Assembly (NCBI RefSeq): GCF_964199755.1
Contig: NC_133897.1
Span: 19,458,492 to 19,522,491, forward strand
DNA length: 64,000 bases
Direction of reading: 5' to 3'
Source: Larus michahellis
Taxonomy: Eukaryota > Chordata > Aves > Charadriiformes > Laridae
Each line of letters starts with the position of its first letter. Position 1 is the stretch's first letter. Positions 46,279 through 56,611 of this stretch are shown one piece after another. The notes beneath the pieces were generated by a model. It was not told the origin of the DNA. It was given only the letters and a program-made list of their open reading frames with translations, and did no database searches. The position numbers and the translations under genes were made by a program.

Positions 46279-47733
46279 TTATTTTCGAGGTGTTGCTGTT
46301 TTATTTGCACTTATAGCAGAGGTGTTTGATAAAGCTACACTTCTTTCTGCATTTGGTAAATCTGGTGTATCGTACTCCCAAGGGCAGACTTCAGCTCGAG
46401 ATGCTAAAGGTTGCTGTACGTAACTACTTGGCTTATGGGAGTCAGATGAAAGCATGTTTCCCTCAGAAGAGGCATTTTTTTTCTGTTCCGCCAATTTATT
46501 GAGGTTTTCCTTTTCTGCTGCTTTCTGGGGTAACTCCTCCTGCTCCCCAGCACAGGTATTAGGTGCATATCTATTAACATTCTCACACTTCAGCCCAGGG
46601 GAGACCTGAGACTTGGAATTCGACTGGTTTTTCTCATTTTCAAAGACCTGCTGCTCTTGCGTCTCCCGAGTGGCTGCTTCCACCTTCTCTGAGCTCTTTT
46701 GATTTGACTGTTGATACCCTTCAGGTGTCTTCAGCTTATGATGAGACTTCCCCTTTGACTGGGAAGGGTGGTTTTTCTCTGGCTCTGAGGAAGCAATAGA
46801 CACATGTTTTTGAACTTTAGAGTCAGAAGGCACAGGACCAGGAATTTGGTCATATATCTCCCAAGGACAAACTTCTCCTATGTCGAAATTGTCCTTGTGC
46901 AGCGACTTACCTGGGCCTGTGTCTGGATTTGCAGGTGTTTGACTAACCCTTTGCTGTTTCATAATTCCAGACTTATGGGTTTTCTTTGTTTCCTCAGAGT
47001 GGGTAGAGTCCTTCTGGTGGGAATCCTTATGCTCCCCTTTATCGGAGGCTGAGTACTTTTTGCTGGCCTCCCTACCCTTCTGCTGAGATTTATGAGATTT
47101 AGTGCTTTCTTCCAGGCTTTGTGTTTTACCCGTTAGTCCCAGAGTCTTTTCCTTGGCACTAGCAATAACACTGAGGGATTTTTGTAACACAGATGTTCTT
47201 GGATGCAGAGGCTTCTTGTCGGCACTTAAGTTATGCGCACTTACTGATTTGCACACCAAAGGGACCGATTCAGTGGAGACAGCTTCAACCTTTTCTGGAG
47301 CATTTTTGGTTAATTTGTTACCATTCAAGGAATCCAGAAGCGAATTCTCAGCAGCTATAACTTCTGCACTTTCTGTAGTTAAGCTATTTGGTTCTTCTGT
47401 TTGATCCCTAACGTGATCGTAAGTGCTGTGGGACTTTTTTAACGAAAAGACTCTGTTTTTCAAAGTCTCTTCTTTTGGCTTTGCAGAACTCGTGGAATCC
47501 TGTGGGTTTTTTCTCAGTGTGGCCGCGTTCTTCACAGCGCTGTGCTCCATCAGGTCCTTCTCGTCCCTGGAGCACTGCCTGGTGACCGTCTCGGGGATTT
47601 CTGTAATACGTCGCATTATTGAGCGCCCCAAGCCCTTTTTAGAGCACCTTTTTTTCTGAAGATGTGGGTTATTAGCAATCATCTTTTTCCTTTTATAGAT
47701 TTCAAGCTGGGCATATAGTTTCTTCAACTCATC
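46279..47733 (-). CDS. GPR158: GPR158 terminal coding exon: long cytoplasmic tail with CPWE motifs
   Basis: After the acceptor TTTGCTTTGCAG this exon encodes 484 residues and a TAA. It opens DELKKLYAQLEIYKRKKM, a short helical segment, then a basic stretch and NRVFSLKKSHSTYDHVRDQT, ESVPLVCKSVSAHNL and TSVLQKSLSVIASAKEKTLG, all recognisable GPR158 blocks. The rest is a low-complexity tail rich in Lys, Ser and Glu, with two VCPWE motifs (46858-46872 and 46375-46389). VCPWE-type motifs are shared with GPR179 and are implicated in G-protein/RGS coupling. The middle motif of the mammalian protein (VCLWE, as I recall) is absent; the aligned stretch reads KVEAATRETQEQQ. The frame ends SANKTATPRK-stop, about nine residues before the mammalian end. 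Start and frame are fixed by the acceptor and by homology. Confidence 0.96.
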   Translation of the reverse strand, partial: DELKKLYAQLEIYKRKKMIANNPHLQKKRCSKKGLGRSIMRRITEIPETVTRQCSRDEKDLMEHSAVKNAATLRKNPQDSTSSAKPKEETLKNRVFSLKKSHSTYDHVRDQTEEPNSLTTESAEVIAAENSLLDSLNGNKLTKNAPEKVEAVSTESVPLVCKSVSAHNLSADKKPLHPRTSVLQKSLSVIASAKEKTLGLTGKTQSLEESTKSHKSQQKGREASKKYSASDKGEHKDSHQKDSTHSEETKKTHKSGIMKQQRVSQTPANPDTGPGKSLHKDNFDIGEVCPWEIYDQIPGPVPSDSKVQKHVSIASSEPEKNHPSQSKGKSHHKLKTPEGYQQSNQKSSEKVEAATRETQEQQVFENEKNQSNSKSQVSPGLKCENVNRYAPNTCAGEQEELPQKAAEKENLNKLAEQKKNASSEGNMLSSDSHKPSSYVQQPLASRAEVCPWEYDTPDLPNAERSVALSNTSAISANKTATPRK

Positions 47734-48516
47734 CTGCAAAGCAAAGTGAATGGCAAAACTAGTATGTGCAGAGCGAGTCCAGTCAAACAAGCAGCCTGAT
47801 ACCCTCTACCCATTGCTCTAAAAATGGCATTAAACTTACGTCACTGTCTTTTCTAATTCTTGAATATGCCGTTTCTCCATTAACTTGAATCCCACTTTTT
47901 TCCACTTTAAAAAGAAGTTCATCCTTCGTGCACAAACACGTTACCTTCCACAGCTGCGCAGCATACGGCATGCACAATTCGTACACATTCATGCTCCATG
48001 TTTCAGATTCCACAGTGCTGTGGTGTACGCTTTCCTACTGAACTCTCTAGCTATTCTTTATTCTGGGAACATAAGCCCTTTTATCACGTAAGATAGGAAT
48101 AAAGTATTTCTTTCTGTTAACTGTGTGTTTTTAAAATTTTAAGTTACATAGTTCTGTATAGTTCTGTATATGTTACATACAAATGACTAATCACACTGAC
48201 ACCAAATCTTGTTTGCACTTCAAGACAATTCAAAGAGCCTCTGTAAGCTGCTAAATAGCTCTTGCTGTGGATGATTCTGCCTCTTTTAGCCTCCAGTATG
48301 ACTTTTACTACAACTAATAATACAATTTCTCTTCACACTAGTGAATATTTTCCGTTAGATTTTACATGACCTGATGCCACAAAATTTGAGAGTCCTAAGC
48401 TGGCCTGTTTCAGTTAATATCTGCAAAAAAAAGTCAAATGGACGCAATTCAGAGTTTACTCATAGGAAAAAGTGTTGTTCTTGATAATAAATACTATTTA
48501 AATGAGTTATATATAC
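47734..48516 (-). other. GPR158: GPR158 intron of 783 bp with an open phase-0 segment
   Basis: The shortest GPR158 intron in the window runs from GTATAT to TTTGCAG. Within it, 47840-48034 is open in the gene's direction, preceded by TAG and followed by GTAAGT; both ends are phase 0, so inclusion would add 65 codons in frame. I do not recognise the encoded peptide, and the pyrimidine tract before the TAG is poor. The default reading is plain intron. A short tandem duplication of TAGTTCTGTA lies at about 48149-48168, outside the candidate. Confidence 0.8.
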
Positions 48517-48663
48517 CCGAATATCTTCAGGATCCAAACTATGTTCACTCCATGCTGAATTGATACTGCTGTTCAGATAGGATCCAGATCGACCCATATC
48601 AAGCTCATCTTCATAAGCTTCTGTAGCTATATCATCTCTTGGGTTATTGCTTGAATGTGAAAA
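48517..48663 (-). CDS. GPR158: GPR158 internal coding exon: start of cytoplasmic tail
   Basis: This 147-bp phase-0 exon encodes 49 residues starting FSHSSNNPRDDIATEAYEDE and ending SEHSLDPEDIR, the membrane-proximal cytoplasmic tail of GPR158. The acceptor is TACTTATTGCAG and the donor CGG|GTATAT. The segment is nearly identical to the mammalian protein as I recall it, including the acidic EAYEDELDMG stretch. In the family this tail follows TM7 and leads into the part that contacts the RGS7-Gbeta5 complex. It is separated from the terminal exon by only 783 bp, the shortest intron seen here. The open frame continues a few codons past the donor before it stops, which is ordinary intron read-through. 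Confidence 0.95.
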
Positions 48664-50597
48664 CTGCAATAAGTATTCATAAAAAAGATGTTGCCATCAG
48701 TGCAAAAGTTTACTTCAACATCACTGTAAGAGTTTACATCAACAGTTCTTGGGATTTTCTGAACTCACACACTAGCTAGAGGCATCATTGGCATAAGTAG
48801 TGTCCTACAGAATATCAGTATTGTATGGAAGGAACTCTTATTAATGACGGCTTAACTTGATAAATCTTACAGATTTGCATAAGGAAAAAAAAAACCGCTT
48901 ATTTTGACACTTATTTGAACCTCTTTACATTGCATTTAAATTAAGGTAGTAAGGAAACATAGACTTTCATCCAGTATTTCCAATTAGGCTGCTAAAACCA
49001 AAAGACTGTATTTTATATTCCATACTGTTGAATAATCCTGCAGAAAGCAATTCTCCCATTTTAGATCTTAACCCTGAAAAGGAAGAGATGAGGTGGCCAA
49101 AAAAAAAAAAAGGAAAGAAAAGAAGGAAACAATAAAAAAGGAGACAAGTTAATCTCTCTAAGTTTTAGCAAGTGGTCAGATCAAGAGTTGGAGAGAGGTT
49201 GTCAACTATTTATTTATTCATACTGATTCACTCATCTATTGTCCACACAGTCATCTGGCCCCAGAACTTTATGAATGGAACCAAACCTTGTTAATCTTCT
49301 CTTAATTCCCTGAATTCTCTGTCGTGCTGGAAGAAAAGTCTGTGTAGTGTGACACAGATAATAAGCTAAAAATGGAAATGTTGAACAGTAGTTATGAGAC
49401 AGCTTCAGAAAGGTCAACAAATTTTCAAGGTTAGTCTAGAAAGACATCTTTGAGATATGTAATAAAGTATATGAATATAAAATATAAAGTAGTAAGATTA
49501 TTGCTAAAGACCAGAAAAGTAATTCAAAATAAAACAAGGTCATTTAATATTAAGGCTGCATCAATGTGTCCCCTTGTTATGACTGTTTAATGGGTGTATA
49601 TATGACAGTTATCAGCGTGCCCTGTTCTGACACACAGGCAAAAGACAGGAATAGCAGCTTCATTAACCTGAGTTGCAGCAACTTGAACCGCTTAGTGTCC
49701 TTCCTTCATACGTAGCTTTCACCTCTCCTGTTCTCTTTGACTCTTGGCTACTTGATTAATATTACTGGTCATTTCAAAAGCCATTATAAAATCATTCGCT
49801 TTGCTGCAGTACTGTCTAAGAAGAAAGCTCCATCCAAATCCTGGGGACTGGTGCTAGAGACAGGTGGAGCCGCCTGCGGTTCTCCTGCCCTTGGTGAGAC
49901 TGAGATATTGTGGCTCCGCTCCCAGTGCCTGACAGGAGGTGTGCCGCAGCACTCAGAGCTCTGTCTCTTCTCTTCCCTCCCTCCAGTCATCCTCCATCTT
50001 CTCGTGTCCCACACACACTCATCTTCTCACCCAGCACCGTACCTGGCTCCATATGACAGGCCACATCTGTCTCAGTATACAGCATCTGTCCATCCCACGT
50101 TCTGACTCACAAAGGGCTCTCCTTTTTCAACCTGTAACAACTGCCCGGTTTAAACCCCAACCTCTCTATCTCATGGCCAGTCCAAACTCCTCATTCCAGT
50201 TTTATTTAGCAGTCCAGCCTAGTCTTTCTATCCCCTCTCCTAAACTCTTTGTCTGATCTCAGCTAACTCTGGCAGGAACATGGTCCCCCAGATACCTGAA
50301 ATAAGCATTGTTAGGCAGGATTCTTTCCTTCTTGTATTAATTGCATCAAAATTTTAAGTACTTTAAAGCCCATGAATTTTGAAAGCTGAAAGAAAGAACC
50401 TTTGAAAATGTATAAGTTGGGTTTTTTTGGGTTTTTTTTGTTTTTTTTTTAAAATACAGCTTTTTAGGTAACATAGCCAAAGTTTTCACCTTCCTTTTCT
50501 ACCAGTTGCTTGCTAATTTTATATGGCATTGCTTCTGCATGACAACATTTATTTTCCTCAGTCTTGGCAAAAGAAAAGAGACAGGAGACTCGAATAC
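48664..50597 (-). other. GPR158: GPR158 intron, 1934 bp
   Basis: Bounded by AAG|GTATTC and TTATTGCAG on the minus strand. It contains a run of 13 A at about 49099-49111, a T/G-rich run at about 50418-50452 and otherwise unremarkable AT-rich sequence. A pyrimidine-rich, GC-richer stretch lies at about 49850-50240. I see no further exon or recognised repeat. Confidence 0.85.
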
Positions 50598-50703
50598 CTT
50601 AGGGATCAGAAGTAGCCCAACAGTGACTGTCACAGTCAAGTGTGTGTGTGCAAAGAACAGCATCAGCATCCAGTCAGACTGAAGTCTTGAAGCAAGAATG
50701 AAT
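50598..50703 (-). CDS. GPR158: GPR158 internal coding exon: end of TM6 and TM7
   Basis: This 106-bp minus-strand exon follows the acceptor CTATTTTCAG. Its first base (A) completes the Arg codon begun in the previous exon. It then encodes 35 residues, FILASRLQSDWMLMLFFAHT followed by HLTVTVTVGLLLIPK, which is the end of TM6, a short extracellular loop and TM7 of the GPR158/GPR179 family. Compared with the mammalian protein as I recall it there are only conservative changes (for example V to I, Y to F, I to V). The donor is AAG|GTATTC, phase 0. Phases agree with both neighbours, so the assignment is secure even though the exon is too short to show as a clear open frame. Confidence 0.95.
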
Positions 50704-52139
50704 CTGAAAATAGAATTCAGAGTTGCAATTCACTGCCTCTTCTTCCAGTGCATTAGACTTAACATTTTTAATATTCTTTAGGATTCTTTTCATTGAAAGG
50801 CCAAACACAACTCGTTTTGTTCTGTACTGCTTTCACACAGACTAAAAATTACATCCCCATGCTTTACTTGTATACCACAATTTCAAAACAACTCGAAAAA
50901 ACAACCAACAGAACAAGCCAAAACAAAATATAAGAAGAAACAACAGACCTTAAAGGATATTGCTTATTCACTCTCTATTTGCTCTATTCATCATTCTCAC
51001 TCTATTTAGCTGTTTTTTTTGATCTTTATATTGTCACAATGTCTTTGGCCTGAAGTGAGTTATGGCAGCTTACATACATTAAGGATCTGAACGGATGATT
51101 TTAGGTTAAGTAAGCACACGTACTATGATAAATTGCAGCGCACTTCAAAAATACAGGATGTCCGCAGATCGCTGCTAGAGAATGTGGCTGATAAGCCATC
51201 AAAGAGGGAACTGAACTGAAATGCATTTTAGCAGGGAGCAGAGAAATGGCCTTGATTGCAGGACCGCCCAGCTCAATACCACCGGGCCCGAGAGCCTTGC
51301 GAATGCTGGGGAATGAGTGGCTGAACCTGCAAAATGAAGCAATTCCTTGCTGAGCTTTCTGAACGAGTGGTAGAACAAGCGCCGCGGTTCAAGCTAGCTG
51401 GAGCATGCTTGGCTTATCTGCTTTTGTGAGCTCCCAAAGATAGAAATGGGAAGCAGTGCAATGGATGAATGGACGTACCACTGGCTTGTAATTTGCAGGT
51501 TTACAAAAATCATTCGGATAGAAATGACATTTGCAACTTATCCAAGTCCACAGATGCACATTTTGCAGAAGCTTTTGTTAACAGAAATAGCCTGGCATGA
51601 AACACTGGCTTATATGCCATAATAATGCAGCCATCATTTCTTGATTAATACTTTGCAAATGAAATGTTTCATGAACACAATAAAATATTAGAATTATTTC
51701 TTCCAGAGATGTTGCTGGTGAGGTGTGCAGGGATACAAGGAGGCTTAGGCCTGAGGTTTAGCTAACTGAACGCAATATGAGAACTATTGAAGATGACATG
51801 AGAAACTGCTGGATATAACATAAAAAAGGGAAAAGTGACCAAAAGTTACAGACGGTGCTGTGAGGGACGGCAAGATTTCACAGGTGGTTAACGGGGAGTC
51901 ATTTAAAGATGGCCAAACTTCACAGGCAATTGAAGGGAGCACTGGGGGCCTTCGGGGGAGTAGAACTTGCAAGGTCAGTGGTACCGATGTATCAGTAACA
52001 GCATATAAGGCTGTGATTACCTAGCTAATGACATCAGAAATACCAAATTTGAGTACTGAAGTAGCAAAACTAGGACCAATTGGAAAAAAGTAATGAGGAT
52101 GAGTTGTTTATTTGTGAGAAGACAAGGGCAGAGACAGAG

Positions 52140-52430
52140 AGGGGCTAAGGTAGATGGGGGAAGAGCAAGCTTGTAAAGAAGGGGGGATAGAAGGGGCTAG
52201 TGATATGTAAGCAAGTTGTCACCGACTAAGCCCTGCATCTGATCACTGCAATATCTCCTGTCTTCTCATTAAATCCTTCTCCCAACTTCTGTGTGATCTC
52301 ACTCTACATTGTGCACATGTGTATGTGCAAGTCACAAGCAACCCTCAGGTTGGACTATCCAGCACGTGGGAGACCCACGTCTGGGAAGACTCAAGGTCTC
52401 AGCCCATGACTGAATACGGGGCCCCAAACC
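52140..52430 (+). repeat. Possible degraded LTR-like element
   Basis: CTTCTCATTAAATCCTTCTC followed by CTTCTGTGTGATCTCACTCT gives a poly(A)-type signal and a GT-rich stretch, then AACCCTCAGGTTGGACTATC and a GTGGGAGACCCAC palindrome, an order often seen at the end of avian LTRs. No clear TG...CA ends were found, so this is tentative. Confidence 0.25.
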
Positions 52431-54954
52431 CTAAAATGGGTGTTAGATTGGCCTAAGGACTGTGCTCTTATCTGAAGGACGTGTCAATGTAGTGTGCTTG
52501 CAAACTGACACAGGGTGCACGTTTCGTGAGTGAACCTGATCAGCTGCAGAGGAGGAAGAGGACCAGGCTGTACATGTTGGACCTGCACTGGTCCATGTGG
52601 CCAGCCTTGTGTTGCACCCATGGTGGATGTGCTCAGCCTGGCTAGGCCTGCAAATGGAAACAGCAGCAGCCACATCCATCAGACAGAGACGGGAGGAAGC
52701 TCCCAGGTCCTGATGCCAACCAGACTCAGCTAACCCTTAACAGCTCCAATCCTCAAATTCTGTGAAGGCCTTTTGCTTGTTTTATGTGTGAAACCTTGAT
52801 TAATTAAGGTATCCACACCATACCCCGGAAAGCAAAATAGCATTTGTAGTAGCCATTCAGACCTATCAGAGATGGGGTTTCTGCTCAAATGAGATTTTTT
52901 CCCATATAATTTTGTTTTTCTCACTAATACAAGCCAAAGAGCAATGCAGGAATTTAATGCTATGCTGATCCGAAGATAATCAAGAATCCTCTGTTTCTCA
53001 AATGGGAATAATGGTTTTATAGGAAGAGAAAATGCAAACAGTTCAAGATTTTATTTAGTGCTCACATCAATCTTATATGAGCTTTGGGAGTTTTCAGACT
53101 GGATGGCTGCCTTGTAATAGTAGGTCTCCTTCAAGGCTCCAGTGCTTTCAGCTCCATGACAACTCAGATATGTCATATAAATCTGAGTCTTACATTTCTG
53201 TTCTTTCAGTTACATCCCGAACTTGGCAGGGAAAACAGAAGCAAAAAAAAAAGAAAAAAAGTAAGGCAATGTAAACTTCAAAGAGACGGGATTAAGATTT
53301 GTGTATACAGAAATGGACATAATCTCAGGAGGGATCATGTACTTCCAGTGCATTTTATTTGTTCCTATTCATAAGCAGTACATGATATTTCTTCAACAAA
53401 CCAGCATTTACCAGACAGAGGGCAAAGAATCAGTATAAAATGTACATTTTTTTGAAAAAGAAGGAAGAACAATATCAGCAGACCTAAGGCTGAAGGAACA
53501 GGATCTTCACTAGGATAAACTGAAAGACCTAACCCTTTTGTGTCTCCTTGATAAGGCATGTATTAAAATGCCACATTTTCCTCTTTTCCCCTCTCTTTAA
53601 TCCAAGATTACTTTCATCCTGTCCTATTGTTAAAAGAAACCTGCAGCCCACAGAATAGCTCTCCTAATGCACTGAACTGTGTCTTCTAACATGGCCCAAA
53701 ACACGGCTTAGGAATATTAATTAATGGGGGAAAATTTTGACCGCGAAGCTGTCATATTGCTTACAATAAATTCAAAAGTACTGTAATTGAATTTTATATC
53801 TACCAGGAACGAAAAGAAAAATGCTTCCATCAAATACAAATTTTAAACATTATTTTTGAAGATGTTTGTGTTACGGAGTAAAAAGAAGATTTTGAGACTA
53901 TGTGGATGCTGAGATATGGGGTTAGGAGAAGGTGAAGGAAACAAAAAGTTGCAAGCCTGAAAAGTGCACCAAACTTTACAACAATGATAGGGGAAAGAGC
54001 ACCTGGAGGGAGTAGTGATGAAAGATGTGCTTTGCTGATGTCTACTCAGAAAAAATGGTGCCTCATGGAAGCACACATCAAGAAGGCAGAGAGAAATATG
54101 AGTTCCAAGACAGCCCAAGGAACAGAGAAGAGTATTTGAAGACTGTCAATGGAGCAATGTGAAAAAAAAATAATCTTAGTAGATACGGACTGTCAGGAGG
54201 CAAAGGAAGGTGCGAGAATGTCATATGAAAGTCATAAGAATCTCTTAGAGCGTGAGATGAAATACATGCTATCTTCCTATTTTGAATTTTCTAGGACCAA
54301 TTCATTTTTACAGTGTGTTCTGTAGGAAAGGCACATATAGTAAATTTCACATACCTCTGGCAAAGGCCCTTATTTATTTCTTATTACTCTAATAAATTTA
54401 CAAGTATGAAAGGTAGAGCTCATTATAAACTTTATAAGAAACAGGTGCTTTACGTTACTGTGATAGCATGATATGAATAACAATTTTTTATGTCAGCATA
54501 TAAAACACTATGCTTCATGCACAAACCAGTACAATTCTCTTAGCATACAGCTGCACCTTGCCAATCTGTTACACACCAGGAAAAGTTCACACACACCGAC
54601 ATTCTTACCTGCTGTTTTTCTAGGGATACAAACCAGTGAGCTGTATGCAGATGACTGAAGACAGATAATAGTTTTACTATATCTAATTTATCATATATAC
54701 TGAACTTTGATCCAAGAACTTATCAGCTAGCTGTACTGAAAAAAAACACCTAATCATACAATTAACAAGTTGATTGTACATATTCTTGAATCCTATGGGA
54801 ACAGTTTTAAGTTTAGTGATCAGTTAATTTGCAGATAATGTTTACAATATTTATGAGACCTTCCATTATGCATCCTATCCCATTCACTCATTTTAAGTTG
54901 CACCATATGAAACCTGAAAGATAAATAGTTAATTACTAGATCTACAGATCACTT

Positions 54955-54956
54955 GC
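54955..54956 (-). promoter_or_regulatory. GPR158: Non-canonical GC splice donor of GPR158 intron
   Basis: The exon/intron junction reads AG|GCAAGT on the minus strand, an excellent match to the GC-AG subclass of U2 introns apart from the second intron base. The paired acceptor (TTTTCAG at 50704-50705) completes an AG|A arginine codon in phase. The intron is 4253 bp. Using the GT four bases downstream would break the frame. Confidence 0.85.
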
Positions 54957-55095
54957 CTAATTGTATGGAATATAGCAGAGATAATGAGCTCATTGTGAAC
55001 TGCAACAGCCATATAACGTGGCTCATGAAATGCTGATGGGACTGTCCGCACTGCATAGCAGAGATAAACACCCCACAAGAGGAATAAAAATTCAG
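54957..55095 (-). CDS. GPR158: GPR158 internal coding exon: TM5 and most of TM6
   Basis: Read on the minus strand, this 139-bp segment follows a strong acceptor (TTGTTCTTCTCACAG). It starts with the last two bases of an Ala codon, then encodes 45 residues beginning EFLFLLWGVYLCYAV (TM5 core), passing through HEPRYMAVAVHNE and ending LIISAIFHTI (TM6), then the first two bases (AG) of an Arg codon. This matches the 7TM core of GPR158 as I know it from mammals. GPR158 is a plasma-membrane receptor of neurons that recruits RGS7-Gbeta5 and is reported to bind glycine. The donor reads AG|GCAAGT, a GC donor. The only nearby GT, four bases on, would put the next exon into a frame that soon stops. The upstream exon, expected to end near WDYMTAV, was not found before 64000. 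Confidence 0.95.
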
Positions 55096-56300
55096 CTGTG
55101 AGAAGAACAAAAAGAAATAATTTGCAATTAGTTTTATATATGAAAAAGGAAGGAAATTTGAAGTACTATAGTATCTTCTGTATGTGTGAGTATCTATGCA
55201 AAGTCAGTATACACTCATACATGGCTATACGTACACAGATAGGCATTCAAACTCTTTCAGATATTGTCACTGCACAAGATACATTTGGTTTTCATTTTAC
55301 ACACTTCTTTTTTGCAGATCAGGAACCTTTGCACTCATGGTGTTTCAGTTTTTCAACTGACAAACTTCAAGACAATGCCTAATAATGTCTTGCTTGTTTT
55401 TCAAACTGGTACTATAGAAGCTTGACATCACTTAAAATAACGAGTGTTTTTAATTGTAGCTCTGGTTCTTGTTATAGAGGCAAGACTACAAGCTTTTTAA
55501 GACAACAGTTTCATTTCAAAGGTTTATAACTCAGATATAACAATACATTTTGGGTTAAAAAACCTCCTCTGTTCATGTTAGTTAATTCTGCTGGTGCCCA
55601 TAATATGATGAGTCACTTCTGAGGACCTAATGTAATTACAACAAATGACGTGTTTCTCTCTGTTAGGAGAAAAATGAGTAAAGGAAGAAAGGAGAATGAG
55701 CAAAGGGTCAGGATCAGCTAAACTATCCTGTTAGAGCTAACTCATCCCAGCAGTGCTCTGACTTCAGCTTCCACTAGACAGTCTGCTTTGACATCACTTC
55801 ATCATTTTGCTTTTGATACAAATGAAGTAATTTTGTACCCATCTTGAAAAATCTCTCCTTCCAGACCCCCCCTCCCCCTCCCAGCTCCGCCACGTAACTA
55901 TGAGTAGAGCTGGCACTTGTGCCTCTTGCCTTGCAGTCTGGGTTGACGATGGCTGGAAGTGGTTGAGCCTATCCAGCAACGTGCAATTCCATGACTGACC
56001 CCGGCAATGCTGGCACTGCTCCGGACCAGCTTCAGAAATTGAGTGTGATCCCATTGTTACTCATACACTGCTTTTGCCTTGTTGAATTTTTGCAGTAAAA
56101 ACTGCAAATGTAGCATAATAGAAAATTAGTTCTTTTTCATACTTATTTTTGCCACTCACTACCTGTTATTGTACTGTAGCTAGAACTGGTGATCAGTGAC
56201 ATCACCCTATGGTGGTGATCAGCAAATCATTACGGGTCTGGTTTGGATAGGGACACAAATGCTTGTGAACCCTGCCATTAGCAACAGATTGAAATAAAAC

Positions 56301-56611
56301 ATGGGGAGGGACTCGATTATCAGGGAGCGTAGTGATAGGACAAGGGGTAACAGTTTTAAATTGGACGCAGGTAGATTTAGATCAGATATCAGGAAGACAT
56401 TTTTCACTCTGAGGGTGGTGAGACACTGGCACCTGTTGCCCAGAGAAGTTGTGGATGCCCCATCCCTGGAAGTGTTCAAGGCCAGGCTGGATGGGGCTTT
56501 GAGCAGCCTGGTCTATGGGAGGGGCACCCATGGCATGGCGGGTTGGAACTAGATGATCTTTAAGGTCCCTTCCAACCCAAACCATTCTATGATGCTATCA
56601 CTCTATGATCT
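56301..56611 (+). mobile_element. CR1 LINE, 3' end, truncated
   Basis: Starts ATGGGGAGGGACTCGATTAT and contains CGTAGTGATAGGACAAGGGG, GTGGATGCCCCATCCCTGGA, TTGGAACTAGATGATCTTTA and the terminal CATTCTATGATGCTATCA-type tail. The frame retains CR1 ORF2 C-terminal residues ([34 protein letters not shown]). It lies antisense to GPR158 in its intron. Confidence 0.95.

Larger units (their letters stand above)
50704..54956 (-). other. GPR158: GPR158 intron, 4253 bp (GC-AG)
   Basis: Runs from the GC donor to TTTTCAG. Most of it is AT-rich single-copy sequence. The part at about 52140-52430 has an LTR-like arrangement listed separately. No additional coding exon of GPR158 was recognised in it. Confidence 0.85.

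Noticed and set aside
46279-47790. Starting the terminal GPR158 coding segment at the upstream Met of the open frame
   Set aside because: The 19 codons before DELKK are intron; a clear TTTGCAG acceptor precedes GAT GAG TTG, and DPEDIR-DELKK is the known junction of the protein.
54951-54957. GT donor four bases after the GC donor
   Set aside because: Would end the exon with an extra Gln codon at phase 0; the next exon would then be read out of frame and stop within ten codons.
56301-56552. 83-codon plus-strand open frame
   Set aside because: CR1 ORF2 remnant.
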